This document shows, one piece after another, positions 21,783 through 32,544 of a stretch of 64,000 nt of DNA. The position numbers and the translations under genes are program-made. The first letter of the stretch is position 1; each line of letters starts with the position of its first letter. This stretch comes from Ancistrus triradiatus (lineage: Eukaryota > Chordata > Actinopteri > Siluriformes > Loricariidae), in NCBI GenBank assembly GCA_025084515.1, contig JAJAGP010001999.1:1-64000 (forward strand), in the 5' to 3' direction. The notes beneath the pieces were generated by a model, which was not told where the DNA came from, ran no database searches, and saw only the letters and a program-made list of their open reading frames with translations.

Positions 21783-23322
21783 CAGTGGTGCTTGAGGGTT
21801 TGTGAACCCTTTAGAATTTTCTATATTTTTGCATAAATATGACCTAAAACATCATCAGATTTTCACACAAGTCCTAAAAGTAGATAGAGAACCCAGTTAA
21901 ACAAATGAGACAAAAATATTATACTTGTTCATTTATTTATTGAGGAAAATGATCCAATATTACATATTAGTGAGTGGCAAAAGTATGTGAACCTCTAGGA
22001 TTAGTAGTTAATTTGAAGGTGAAAATAGAGTCAGGTGTTTTCAATCAGTGGGATGACAGTCAGGTGTGAGTGGGCACCCTGTTTTATTTAAAGAACAGGG
22101 ATCTATCAAAGTCTGCTCTTCACAACATATGTTTGTGGAAGTGTATCATGGCACGAACAAAGGAGATTTCTGAGGAGCTCAGAAAAAGAGTTGTCGATGC
22201 TTATCAGGCTGGAAAAAGTTATAAAACCAATCCACAGTCAATCCACTACCCTCCATTTGTACACAGATTGTGTACAAATGGAGGAAATTCAAGACCAATG
22301 TTACCCTCCCCAGGAGTAGTCAACCAACAAAGATCACTCTAAGAGCAAGGCGTGTAATAGTTGGCGAGGTCACAAAGGAAGTGAAGGCCTCTCTGACATT
22401 GGCTAATGTTAATGTTCATGAGTTGACCATCAGAAGAACTCTGAACAACAATGCATGGCAGGGTTGCAAGGAGAAAGCCACTGCTCTCCAAAAAGAACAT
22501 TGCTGCTTGTCTGCAGTTTGCTAAAGATCACATGGACGAGCCAGAAGGCTATTTGAAGAATGTTTTGTGGACGGATGAGACCAAAATAGAACTTTTTGGT
22601 TTAAAAGAAAAGCATTATGTTTGGAGAAAGGAAAACACTGCATTCCAGAATTAAAAAACCTTATCCTATTTGTGAAACATGGTGGTGGTAGAATCATGGT
22701 TTGGGCCTGTTTTGCTGCATCTGGGCCAGGACGGCTTGCCATCATTGATGGAACAATGAATTCTAAATTATATCAGAGAATATGTCAGGACATCTGTCTA
22801 TGAACTGAATCTCAAGAGAAGGTGGGTCATGCAGCAAGTAAATGACCCGAAGCACACAAGTCGTTCTACGAAAGAACGGTTAAAGAAGAATAGAGTTAAT
22901 GTTTTGGAATGGCCTAGTCAAAGTCCTGACCTTAATCCAATCCAAATTTTGTGGAAGGACCTGAAGCGAACAGAACCCACCAACATCCCAGAGTTTAAGC
23001 TGTTCTGTACAGAGGAATGGGCTAAAAAGCAGGTGTGCAGGACTGATCAACAATTACAGGAAACGTTTAGGTGCAGTTATTGCTGCACAGAGGGGCCACA
23101 CCAGATACTGAAAGCAAAGGTTCACATACTTTTGCCACTCACTAATATGTAATATCAAATCATTTTTCTCAGTAAACAAATGACCAAGTATAATATTTTG
23201 TCTCATTTGTTTAACTGGGTTCTCTATCTACATTTAGGACTTGTGTGAAAATCTGATGATGTTTTAGGTCATATTAAAGTAGAAATGTAGAAAAAGGTTT
23301 CACAGTCTTCAACGCACCACTG
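21783..23322 (+). mobile_element. Tc1-like transposon B1
   Basis: Ends CAGTGGTGCTTGA and its imperfect inverse, TA at 21781-82 and 23323-24. The inner termini carry the family's direct-repeat-like block (GTGGCAAAAGTATGTGAACC at the left, its inverse at the right). 1540 bp, near complete. Confidence 0.95.
22148..23130 (+). pseudogene. Tc1 transposase of B1
   Basis: Starts ATG at 22148 with MARTKEISEELRKRVVDAYQ. A disrupted stretch (22225-22283) is replaced by a fold-back scar. Then come GRVARRKPLLSKKNI in another frame, LWTDETKIELFGL (Asp), GGGRIMVWACFAASG, NDPKHTSRS (Asp) and SPDLNPIQILWKDLK, where the usual catalytic Glu position (I-E-x-L-W) reads I-Q. Frameshifts and the lost Glu mean it is inactive. 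Confidence 0.9.
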
Positions 23323-23429
23323 TATGTATAGAAACAGATGGACTGCAGTCTGTAATTGTAGAACTACAAAGGGCAGTGAGCACCACAACGTAAATAAAGA
23401 ATATTCAGAATATAAACCGAAAAACATAG

Positions 23430-23926
23430 AATGCCTAAGAAATAGGCATTACAGTACTGTAATACTGCAGATACAATACTGTCTACTGCCATTAAATAAT
23501 TGAAAGCTATACAGTAAGGGTATGTGATGCTCAGACATGGCACCTTATAATTCAGTCTTAATCCTATATAATATTATTTAATAATAATTCCTCAGATGAT
23601 ATTGCATGGCTAAAATGACAAAATCTTACAACATTATAATATAAAATTATTATCTTAATTTATAAATTAAATTTTAGAAATCTTAAATTATAATTATCTT
23701 AAAACCTTAATCTGTCAACAGCACAATTATCTCATCTTCTCAGGTTGTGCCTTTAATTTCTGACTTATTTATTTGCAAATCAATGATCTCCTGTTTGTCC
23801 TTTGATCAAGAAAGATTCAGTATGCAATACAGAATGAAACATCAGCAGGAACTCTCAGAAAAAAGTGAGGTGGAGCTTCATGCCATTTTATGATGACAGA
23901 ACCAATCCTTTCTAAGTACACTCATC
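23430..23926 (+). other. TCR V unit A, upstream flank
   Basis: The ATTAAATAATTGAAAGCTATACAG block and the TATGTGATG-CAGACATG block at 23490-23545 recur upstream of unit B (32470-32515) and unit C (57325-57365). A TGAGGTGGAGCTTCATG box at 23866-23882 precedes the leader. This conserved flank shows unit-wise tandem duplication of the V locus. Confidence 0.75.
23865..23882 (+). promoter_or_regulatory. conserved box upstream of V leader A
   Basis: GTGAGGTGGAGCTTCATG, about 45 bp upstream of the leader ATG. It is present at the same spacing in unit B (50268-50285) and, with changes, in unit C (57858-57878). Position and conservation suggest a V promoter element, but the identification is inference. 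Confidence 0.55.
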
Positions 23927-24330
23927 ATGTTCACCATTATATTCATGTACCTGTGGCTTTCATTAGGTGGGTAAAGACATTCATTTATCTCATTAATACT
24001 AATACTAAACTTCTAACTATACTAAATTTTAACTTTTGTAATTTATGAAAAACATCACGCTCTGATCTCTATTTCAGGTAACTCCATGGGTGATTCACTA
24101 GAGCCACGTTCTACAAGTATAGGTGATTTTGAAGGTAATAAAGTTACCCTGTCTTGCAGCTACAAACAATTCAGTGGTGAACCTGACAATCTACGGTGGC
24201 ATCGGCAATACGCAGATTCTAAGCCGGAGTTCCTTCTTTACATCTTTCCAAGTGGACGTGTAAGTGCTAACATCCCATTAGATTTTTCTGCTGAAGTTCA
24301 TCAAGATAAACAAGTAGAGCTGCACATCTT
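23927..24330 (+). pseudogene. TRAV: T-cell receptor V segment A (alpha/delta type), 3' truncated
   Basis: Leader exon 23927-23966 (MFTIIFMYLWLSL) with a GT donor. The intron ends in a TTTCAG acceptor at 24077, and the V exon starts at 24078. The V domain reads through FEGNKVTLSCSY (first Cys), LRWHRQY (Trp; the usual Y is H) and SKPEFLLYI up to VELHI. After about 24330 the text no longer matches unit B. The second Cys (YYC) and the recombination signal are missing, so it cannot rearrange productively. V-alpha and V-delta cannot be told apart from sequence alone. Confidence 0.88.
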
Positions 24331-24885
24331 TTTTGCAACCCTGTTGCAAACTCAGGAGCAAACGTGCCTCAGGAAACCATATGGAACCTGTTTGCCTCCA
24401 ATGCCTAACCATATCTCTTCTAGCCAGGCTAGAGCCAGTCTTACCGGGTACTAGAGCCTCTTTTCTATGATAGAGTTTTTCCCAATAAACATCCTTTTGT
24501 GCTAATATTGTAATCGCTTACACATATCATCGATATATGTATACATATAATCTTTGATTAGATTCCAACCACTCCTCCTTTTTGAGGTTTTTTTAAATTA
24601 ATTAATTAATTTATTTTTTAATTTTTGTCAGTGAGTGTAAATGCATATGAATGTATATTTTCTCTCATTGGCTTAATTGGTTTCTCTTTATCAATTTTGG
24701 GCTCATGTGAAAATATGTTTTAGGTGACATCTATGTAGAAATATATCAAATCAATACACTATGGTGTCCACAAGCTTTTAACCACCACTATATATTTATT
24801 AAAATCTTAATTTTTTTATTAGCCAATTACCAGGGGTCGTAAGATTCTTATTAGTGGTGCCCAGCGATAAAATTCTAAGAGAAAA
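24331..24885. other. AT-rich spacer with a faint Tc1-B 3' end relic
   Basis: Around 24655-24770 the words TCTCTCATTGGCTTAATTGG, TTCTCTTTATC, TGTGAAAAT and TTTTAGGT keep the order of the Tc1-B right terminal region, heavily diverged. The rest is AT-rich with a short (TTAA)n run at 24597-24612 and no gene. Confidence 0.4.
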
Positions 24886-24887
24886 CA

Positions 24888-24921
24888 CACAGTGGTGCTT
24901 GAAAATCTGTGAACCCTGTGC
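24888..24921 (+). mobile_element. Tc1-B left-end fragment
   Basis: CAGTGGTGCTTGAAAATCTG followed by TGAACCCT, the outer 30 bases of the Tc1-B terminus. It runs straight into the dinucleotide field. Confidence 0.75.
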
Positions 24922-24933
24922 AATGTGTGTGTA

Positions 24934-24972
<39 letters not shown>

Positions 24973-25720
24973 ATATATATATATATATATATCTATATAT
25001 ATATATCTATATATATATCTTGTATATGTATATGTGTTGTGTGTGTGTGTGTGTGTGGTGTGTGTGTATGTATGTGTTATGTGTATTATCTATCTCTATA
25101 TCTATCTATATCTCTATCTATCTCTCTCTATCTCTCTCTACTCTCCCCCCCCCCCCCCCTTCGTCTCTAGACCCCCATCTATCTCTATATCTCTCTTATC
25201 TATATATATCTCCCTATCTCTCTCTCCTCAATATATATGTGGGTGCATATATCATATATGTGTGTATATATACGAATATATACGACTATGTGTGTGTGTA
25301 TATGTATGTATCTATCTCTATATATATCTATATCTCTCTCTCTATCATCTCTATGTCTCTCTCTATCTCTCTCTCTCTCTCTCTCTCTACTCTCTCCTCT
25401 ATCTCTATCTCTATATCTCTCTCTGGTCTCATCTCTCTATCTCTCCCCACCCCCACCCCCCATATATGTGTGTAATATATCCACACCACACACACACCCA
25501 CCCCACACACCCCCACCTCCCCCAACCACACCTATATATATATCTATAGTATCTCTCTCTCTCTCTATCCCCCTCTCTATCTCTCTCTCTCCTCTATATA
25601 TCTATATCTGCTGTGTATCTATTATCTCTATCTCCTCTATATATCTATATCTCTCTGTGTGTGTGTGTGTGTATATATCTCGAATATATATATTTACAAC
25701 ATCTTCGTATATATACAAAC
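24922..25720. repeat. large compound microsatellite field
   Basis: Blocks of (GT)n, (TA)n, (TATC)n, (TCTA)n, (CT)n and poly-C over 800 bp. Long frames on both strands (CVCVC, YIYIY, LSLSL text) are only translations of these repeats. Their exact length is likely unreliable. Confidence 0.95.
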
Positions 25721-25727
25721 AGGCACA

Positions 25728-25945
25728 CCGTGGTGCTTGAAAGTTTGTCAACCCTTAGAATTTTCTATATTTCTGCAATAAATATGAACTACTAAAATAT
25801 CATCCAAAATTTCACACAAGTCCCGACCACACAGTAGATAAAGAGAATTCTTGTTAAAGAATGACACAAAAATTGAATACCTTCCGCAGTTATTTATGGA
25901 GGAAAATGATCCAATAGGACATATTAAGGTAATTACTGTAAACAG
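25728..25945 (+). mobile_element. Tc1-B left terminal region fragment
   Basis: Begins CGTGGTGCTTGAAAGTTTGT and continues through the family's inner terminal words (CTATATTTCTGCA, CACACAAGTCC, GAGGAAAATGATCCAATA). It breaks off after about 220 bp. A second copy of this left end lies at 24888, so the microsatellite field is bracketed by two Tc1-B left ends. Confidence 0.85.
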
Positions 25946-26120
25946 AAACTTGTCATGCAACACTGGAATGTTACACAGACATACATATATATATATATAT
26001 ATATAATATCCTATATATATATATATCTCTATATATATATATATATATCTATATATATGTATAATGTATGTATAATGTACCTGTCCTGTATACATATACG
26101 TATGTGTATGTATATATGTA

Positions 26121-26171
<51 letters not shown>

Positions 26172-26306
26172 TGTGTGGGTGTGTGTGTATATATCTATCA
26201 TATGCTATATATAACAGCAATATAGATATATATACGTATAAACGTTTAACTCGCTGTGGTGCGGAGAAACCGAAAGAAGAATATGAATATATATTATATA
26301 TATATC

Positions 26307-26364
<58 letters not shown>
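25946..26364. repeat. (TA)n / (GT)n microsatellite field
   Basis: (TA)n at 25983-26060, (GT)n at 26126-26190, (TA)n at 26290-26345, separated by short unique pieces. No gene. Confidence 0.93.
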
Positions 26365-26365
26365 T

Positions 26366-27800
26366 AGTGGGGCAAAAAATATTTAATCAGCCACTGATTG
26401 TGCAAGTTCTTCTATTTAGAAAGTTGAGAGAGGTCTATAATTTTCATCATAGGTACACTTCAACTATGAGAGACATAATGAGAAGAAATAAATCCAGGAA
26501 ATTCCATTGTAGGATTTTTTAAGAATTTAATTGTAAATTATGGTGGAAAATAAGTATTTGGTCAATAACAAAAGTTCAACTCAACACTTTGTAACATAAC
26601 CTTAGTTGGCAATGACAGAGGTCAAACATTTCCTGTAAGTCTTCACCAGGTTTGCACACACTGTAGCTGGTATTTTGGCCCATTCCTCCATGCAGATCTC
26701 CACTAGAGCAGTGATGTTTTGGGGCTGTTGCTGGGCAACATGGACTTTCAACTCCCTTCCCAAATTTTCTATGGGGCTGAGGTCTGGAGACAGCCTAGGC
26801 CACTCCAGGACCCTGAAATGCTTTATACGGAGCCACTCTTTCATTGCCCAAGTGGTGTGTTTGGGATCATTGTATGCTGGAAGACCCAGCCACGTTCCAT
26901 CTTCAATGCTCTCACTGATCTCACGATACATGGCCCCGTTCATTCTTCCCTTAACACGGATCAGTCGTCCTGTCCCGTTTGCAGACAAACAACCCCAAAG
27001 CATGATGTTTCCACCCCCATGCTTCACAGTAGGTACGGTGCAACTCAGCATTCTTCTTCCTCCAAACACGACGAGTTGAGTTTTTACCAAAAAGTTCTAT
27101 TTTGGTTTCATCTGACCACATGATATTCCCCCAATCCTCTTCTGGATCATCCATATGCTCTCTGGCAAACTCCAGACGGGCCTGCACATGTACTGGCTTA
27201 ATCAGGGGGACCGCCTGGCACTGCAGGATCTGAGTCCCTCTCGGCATAGTGTGTTACTGATGGTAGCCTTTGTTACTTTGGTCCTAGCTCTCTGCAGGTC
27301 ATTCGTCAGCTCCCTCCGTGTAGTTTTGGGTTTTTTGCTCATCGTTCTCATGATCATTTTGACCCCACGGGATGAGATCTTGCGTGGGGCCCCAAATCGA
27401 GGGAGATTATCAATGGTATGTCTTCCATTTTCTTACAATTGTATCTCTTCCATATCTTGTATGTCTTAGATTTTCTTACAATTGCTCCCATAGTTGATTT
27501 ATTTACACCAACCTGCTTGCCTATTGTAGATTCACTTTTCCCAGCCTGCTGTAGGTCTACAATTTTCCTCCTGGTGTCCTTCGACAGCTCTTTGGTCTTG
27601 GCCATGGTTGAGTTTGGAGTCTGACTGTTTGAGGCTGTGGACAGGTGTCTTTTATACAGAAAACGAGGTCAAACAGGCACCATTAATACAGGTAACGCGT
27701 GGAGGACAGGTCTGTGAGAGCCAGAAATCTTTCTTGTTTGTGCATGACTAAATACTCATTTTCCACTAGGACTTACAATTAAATTGTTTAAAATTTGACA
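26366..27800 (-). mobile_element. Tc1-like transposon A2, 5' end lost
   Basis: The right terminus of the element, at the left on the plus strand, reads AGTGGGGCAAAAAATATTTA after TA. The element continues through a nearly complete transposase to the inner 5' terminal region and breaks at about 27800, where a solo LTR candidate starts. The microsatellite field abuts the other side. Confidence 0.92.
26602..27605 (-). pseudogene. Tc1 transposase of A2
   Basis: Starts ATG at 27605: MAKTKELSKDTRRKIVDLQQ, a helix-turn-helix with SKSTMGAIVRK-type residues, then a frame break. It continues through ARLEFAREHMDDPEEDWGN, MWSDETKIELFGKN (Asp), RRMLSCTVPTVKHGGGN, NDPKHTTWA (Asp) and SPDLSPIENLGRELK. The usual LW before RELK is LG, but the Glu is kept. 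Two frame changes and a short indel; otherwise the best preserved family-A transposase here. Confidence 0.9.
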
Positions 27801-27804
27801 TTAA

Positions 27805-28257
27805 TGTATCACACCGGCTAGAGGAAGGAGTCACACGCGGTGACTGAAGCAAAGGCAAGGCGGTGTTTATTGAGTATAACCGGCATTAAACGAAGTCGGA
27901 TACATTCCAAGAGATGAAGAAAACCACAGTCAAACAGAGAGAGACAAGGTCACGGACAGAAATAACTCGAAACCAGGTAAGCAAATGAGACGTAGAAGCG
28001 CTTAGAGATGAGGTAGAGACCAAGTGACTTAGCAAAGAGACTAGGGAAAAAGAGGGTATAAGTAGGAAGGTAACGGCTGGAAAATAGGCCACAGATGTAG
28101 CTGATCAGAAAGAGGGAGAGAGAATGAAGAGGAAGGTGGGCGTGATCCGCTGGACTGGCTGCAGGTACATAATGTTTGAACAAAACACAGAACAAGCAAA
28201 AGAAACACACAACAACAACAACCAAAAAGATCCATCAATGGTTGTGTTCAAGATACA
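27805..28257 (-). mobile_element. probable solo LTR inserted in Tc1 A2
   Basis: 453 bp bounded by TGTATC and GATACA, perfect inverted termini. An AATAAA signal on the minus strand lies near 27870, close to the left end, so the LTR is minus. It sits where A2 loses its 5' terminal region, with a T-rich stretch after it that may be the Tc1 remnant. A target duplication is not clear. Confidence 0.55.
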
Positions 28258-28478
28258 TTTTTTTTACTTTTTAGTCTAATGGCACCTCCGGCTGGCCCCT
28301 GGTGTTGCCAGGAAATTTGTAAATTACTGCATTTGTAATAAATCAGAAAGATTGCATTTCAGTTTTTATAGAAAATGTTAAACTAGAGTATGACAACCGC
28401 TACAGCAGAGCTGACTGCAAAGGATTGGATTTAATAGAGCCAAGAATGACTTTTAAACGTAAACCTTACTAATACAAA
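28258..28478. other. no recognisable feature
   Basis: Short unique spacer with a T-run at 28257-28264, no gene. Confidence 0.45.
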
Positions 28479-28480
28479 TA

Positions 28481-29013
28481 CCGTATTTTTCGGACCATAA
28501 GGCGCACTTAAAATCCTTTAATTTTCTCAAAAATCGACAGTGCACCTTAAAATGCGGTGCGCCTAATGTATGAATTAATTGTGGTTGTGCTTTCTGACCT
28601 AGAACCGATTGTAGATGGTACACGGCACTCATAAATCTGTCAAAATGTTTTAGCACGGCTTGGTAAGTTACGAAGCTTACGGCCACCGTAGTGCGCAGCA
28701 TCGCGGAGTAATACGACCTGTGCCTCAACATTAGGGTGTGTGCATTCATTCATACATTTTCGAACTCAACGCCATCAGTCACGAAGTACAACATGGAAAT
28801 AGAGCAGCTGCGAGAGAATTCAACATTAATGAATCAATGATACGGAAGTGGAGGAAGCAAGAAGACCAGGTAAAGAAGACCAAACTGAGTTTCCGAAGGA
28901 ACTTAAGAGTTATATAACCCGGTGCGCTTTATGTATGAAAATATACCCGTTGGCAGTCGATCATTGATATTGTGCCTTATAACCCGGTGCGCTTTATAGC
29001 CCGAAAAATACGG
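28481..29013 (+). mobile_element. pogo/Tigger-like DNA transposon relic
   Basis: Terminal inverted repeats CCGTATTTTTCGG and its inverse, flanked by TA on both sides (28479-80, 29014-15). Inside, at about 28800-28900 on the plus strand, a scrap reads GNRAAAREFNINESMIRKW, the DNA-binding start of a pogo/jerky-type transposase. It lacks the DDE domain, so it is a deletion derivative of about 530 bp. Confidence 0.82.
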
Positions 29014-29029
29014 TATATTGTAAAAGAAA

Positions 29030-30110
29030 ATGTATCTCTTTGGTCTCTCGTCCACACGAAAATGGCATTTTAGGTCATGTAGGTCATTTTTAAAAACACC
29101 TTTTAAAGGAAAGGTTTTAAAACTCCTGCATATATTTTATATATTTATATTTTTATATTGTAAGCCATATGTGTTAAATCTAACATTTATTTTCATTTTA
29201 TTTAAAAAATACGTTTAAATTACCTTAAGTAATATTAAAGTATAGTCATTTATCACATATGACAATATCCAAAATAATTAGAAAAATACAGAAAAGGAAC
29301 ACAGTTGCCTTGAGTGCAAAAGAACACTGATGTAAATACAGCTATTCATCTGAAAGATTGTCTGGTCACCCACACTTAAATATTAATATACATAGTCATG
29401 TCAGCTCTATTAACAGGTGAATATCTCCCTCTACAGAGAAAAAGATTTAATGTTGATTTTTGTTAAGCTTGCGATGTTGTGACTAGGGTTGAAAATGTCC
29501 TGTTTACATTGGCTGTTGTGTTTATAAACTACACTTTAAATTTATGTGTCAGGTTCCACTTCTGTTTGCCCATATCTGTCGATCTACCCTCAAATATCAC
29601 ATTATTAGGTTCTCTAATGGGCAGGACCCCCACAGGACACTAGTGAATACTGCTCCTGTAAATGAGTGCACTGGTGGTACTGAAAGTAACATTCTTATGA
29701 ATGCCAGTACACAAGGTTTCTCAGCAGAACATAATCCAGAACATTACACTGCTGATGTTTTTCACTTCACCTGTCAATGGCTTTAATGTTACAGCTGTTT
29801 GGTTTCAACAAGTTCAATTTTTAGACTATAGTAGAAGGTTTCAGCTTCATGTCATGTTAAAAAAAATCTAATATGGCTTCAAACCAATAAAAACAGAGAA
29901 CGCATCATACAAATTTTCAGTTTCTGAATATTAGTACCAAAGCACCCACAAACGCAAACAATACAAAAGAGAGGACCCATGTCTTAATAATAGTTGTTTG
30001 CTTATTTTGTTTGCTGTCACACATTAAAAAAATGTAAAATCAGCCTTCTAATCATACTTCTGCCATACATACAAATCAGTTGTTGACTTTGTTCAAGTTA
30101 AGATTGTGTA
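29030..30110 (+). other. TCR V locus spacer, unit A copy
   Basis: Matches the spacer of unit B (about 53540-54400) in several ordered blocks: GTTAAATCTAACATTTAT at about 29173, the GAATGCCAGTAC and TTCTCAGCAGAACA blocks at 29698-29730, a GTAGAAGGTTTC block at 29838, and CTAATCATACTTCTGCC at 30047. One block of about 200 bp (29250-29450) is inverted relative to unit B. There are no coding features. Confidence 0.7.
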
Positions 30111-30233
30111 CTATTTCTTAATAAAACCAAACACTTATGTTTATATTATACGCTTTTTTAAAAAATAGAGCGGACGCTTGCTCCCAAACTGTGTTTGCGC
30201 AGAGCGCAGCTCAGAGAGCCAACAGGAGCGTGC

Positions 30234-30354
30234 AGTGCAAGGCTTGCTCAGTTTGGGATTGGAGGTCGATATTAAGAGATGATATAAAACTGTAAAATTT
30301 GCTTTGAGACAATGCTCCATTGTAAAAAGCGCTATATAAATAAATCTGACTTGA
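30234..30354 (+). mobile_element. L2 LINE 3'-UTR fragment
   Basis: GCTTGCTCAGTTTGGGATTGG through GAGACAATGCTCCATTG to the terminal AGCGCTATATAAATAAAT and a short TGACTTGAC tail. A heavily 5'-truncated insertion of the same L2 family, about 120 bp. Confidence 0.88.
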
Positions 30355-30557
30355 CCAGGACCTACACGCTTGGTAGTCCAAAAAAAAAACCTTGGAAAAA
30401 CTTGCTTCATTTGGTACATTTGTTAATTTTCCAGTTATGCCTGTTTTATGATGAATTTCCTTATTTTGTTACATTTTAATTAAAGAATAAACAGAAACAA
30501 GTGGCATTTCTATTCATAAATGTGATTTAACAGGTAAAGGGAACAAATTTAACATTG

Positions 30558-30755
30558 GGACTGTAGTAGCCTAGCGGTTAAGGTAATGGACTATGGACCA
30601 AAAGGTCCAGGGTTCAAATCCCACCTCTGCCAAGCTGCCACTGTTGGATCCTTGAGCAAGACCCTTATCCCACAATTGGATTGTAAGATTGTATCAATTG
30701 TAAGTCGCTCTGGATAAGGGCGTCTGGTAAATGCTGTAAATGTAAATGCAATTGG
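30558..30755 (+). mobile_element. tRNA-derived SINE
   Basis: The head has a pol III A box-like TAGCCTAGCGG and a B box GGTTCAAATCC. The tail GTCGCTCTGGATAAGGGCGT, then TAAATGCTGTAAATGTAAAT, is the widespread fish SINE tail (Mermaid/V-SINE-type). No cloverleaf acceptor stem closes, so it is not a tRNA gene. It is transcribed by pol III if active; this is a single ~200-bp copy. Confidence 0.88.
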
Positions 30756-31769
30756 GATTAAGTAAACATCTGCTGAGTATTTTAACAAAATAAGTTTTGA
30801 TTATGTTGACTTAAAAGCCACAAAATGCAATGGGTCCACCACACCCAGCAGGCCTCTCTGTGTAACAAAAAAAACGAAGACCATATAAGGGTTAATTAAA
30901 AGTTCTTAGCTTTGGGTGGTGTTGTGGGGTGCAAATTGAAGATATGGTTCAGCCGATGGCCTAAATGCACTTCTTGCTTAAAGTGTTGAGGTTTAGTTAA
31001 TACAAAAAGTCACAGAAAACAGAGACCCAGAAAAAAATGTGGGAAAAGGCTATAAAAGGTAAAAAAAAAAAAAAAAAAACAGCAAAACATGAAGCCGAAA
31101 TGATACTAATAGCAAAATGCTGCAAACACACTATGCCGGTAGATCCCTAAACTTACGAAATAACGATTAGCGGCTAAAAATATAATCCACTGGTAATAAA
31201 AAGGAAACGATTAGGAGATTGTAAAAGTACTGTATGTATGATAAAACTGCGATCGGGAAATAAAACAGTTAAAAAGTAAAAAACTGCTAACAGCTATAAA
31301 CAGCGCGCATACTATGCTGAATCAGAGCGAATGACTAAGGGTTGCCAGATCCTGACAATCCTCGTATCGGTGGTGTGCATTTTCTCAGTGTTCTCCAAAA
31401 AAGTTACAACAATACAGGGCTCAAACACACTTGCCCTAACTGTCTACACTAGTCTGCCTTAAACATAACACAGCGGGTGGCACACACCCTTACTGAGTGA
31501 GTCTATACAAACTGAATTCCTATGTTGTGCAAATGTAGGTGTGCATACATGCTTACCTAGTTTCCCTCCTGTGTAGTTAATACCTAAACAAACCGCTAAG
31601 ATAATGTGCAAAAGCAAAGAACCAAAACAGCATTTCCTAAACAGTACAAAACAAGTGACAATGGAATGCGAACCAGCCACACTTCCAACTTTTACACTCT
31701 CATAAACTCTAAAGACAGACAATGGTAAGCACTACGACATAGTTCACAACTGACAATTGACAATTGAAT
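30756..31769. other. no recognisable gene; poly-A at 31062-31079
   Basis: Mostly AT-rich. A poly-A run lies at 31062-31079. Minus frames at 31459-31722 show no motif. It could be the decayed 3' part of the LINE whose RNase H follows, but I cannot show that. Confidence 0.4.
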
Positions 31770-32075
31770 TTATAGCAGATTGAACCTACTTGAGGATTGT
31801 TCTGACCTAATACTCTGAGGGGCCCCCAATGAATCTGAGCATATCACTGTCTGTGTCTGGCTTATTTCTTCAATCCATTGTAATGCCAAAATAATTACAG
31901 TGACCTTATTGGAAAATACTGACAAATTATCTGTCAGTCTTCTTTTAATCACAATCTGTAATTCTGGTATACATACTGTTGCTGCAGTACTTCCTGTTGA
32001 AGAATGGTTTGACCCCTCACTATAAATTTGCAGCACCTCATAATATTTTTGTGCTAGGTATGATTCTACCGGCAC
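31770..32075 (-). pseudogene. I-clade LINE RNase H domain scrap
   Basis: The minus frame reads EVLQIYSEGSNHSSTG, where family members have Y-T-D-(G/A)-S. It then reads VYIPELQ-like ELQIVIKRRLTDNLSVFS, ILALQWIEE and TVICSDSLGAPQSI. Spacing and motifs (an ICSDS strand after an LALQW helix) fit the RNase H domain found at the end of I-clade LINE ORF2. The first Asp is changed to Glu. Only this domain is left. Confidence 0.65.
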
Positions 32076-32384
32076 AGCTTCTGCTATCCCTTCTCAAAAC
32101 TCATTCAGTTTTGATTGGAGTGGAGACACACAGCACATGGTTCAATGATATTCAGCACAGACCTGTGAGGAGACTGATCTTGCAGACAAGATCATATTAA
32201 ATCAGTGTTATCCATCCAGAAAAGCAAATGGATCACTATTTAAAGACTTTAAATGGTGAAGTAATGGCACTGGATAAAACTATATAAAGTTTAATGTATA
32301 AAAAATGTAGATATAGTTATATAGCATACGTTTCAATGTAAGAAAATGCGTTTTTAAAACATTACTTAAGATAAGAAGTTTGTA
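32076..32384. other. no recognisable feature
   Basis: AT-rich spacer. Nothing supported. Confidence 0.4.
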
Positions 32385-32544
32385 GCTCCACTATGAATTT
32401 GAATTTTTTCCTAATAAGGGTATGTGAAATCTCATTTAATATATAATTTCCAAGACTGTAATTATATTGCCATTAAATAATTACAAGCTATACTGTAAAG
32501 GTATGTGATGCATAGCATAATCAGTAAGCCCACAAGGCCACATA
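32385..32544 (+). other. TCR V unit B, detached upstream flank
   Basis: CCACTATGAATTTGA, GTATGTGAAAT-like, TTGCCATTAAATAATTACAAG and GGTATGTGATG match unit C flank 57232-57355 in order. The flank stops at the TA where a Tc1-B starts (32545). Its continuation, matching unit C from about 57535 onward, is found at 49949. So 32544 and 49949 were once adjacent. Confidence 0.78.

Noticed and set aside
24854..25740. Long open frames with CVCVC, YIYIY and LSLSLS text
   Set aside because: They are translations of dinucleotide and tetranucleotide repeats, open in several frames and on both strands.
29544..29786. 80-codon ORF as a possible extra V or receptor exon
   Set aside because: No Cys-Trp-Cys pattern, no splice signals, and the paralogous spacer of unit B does not keep the frame.
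30558..30630. tRNA gene
   Set aside because: A and B boxes are present, but no cloverleaf or acceptor stem closes, and the fish SINE tail follows.
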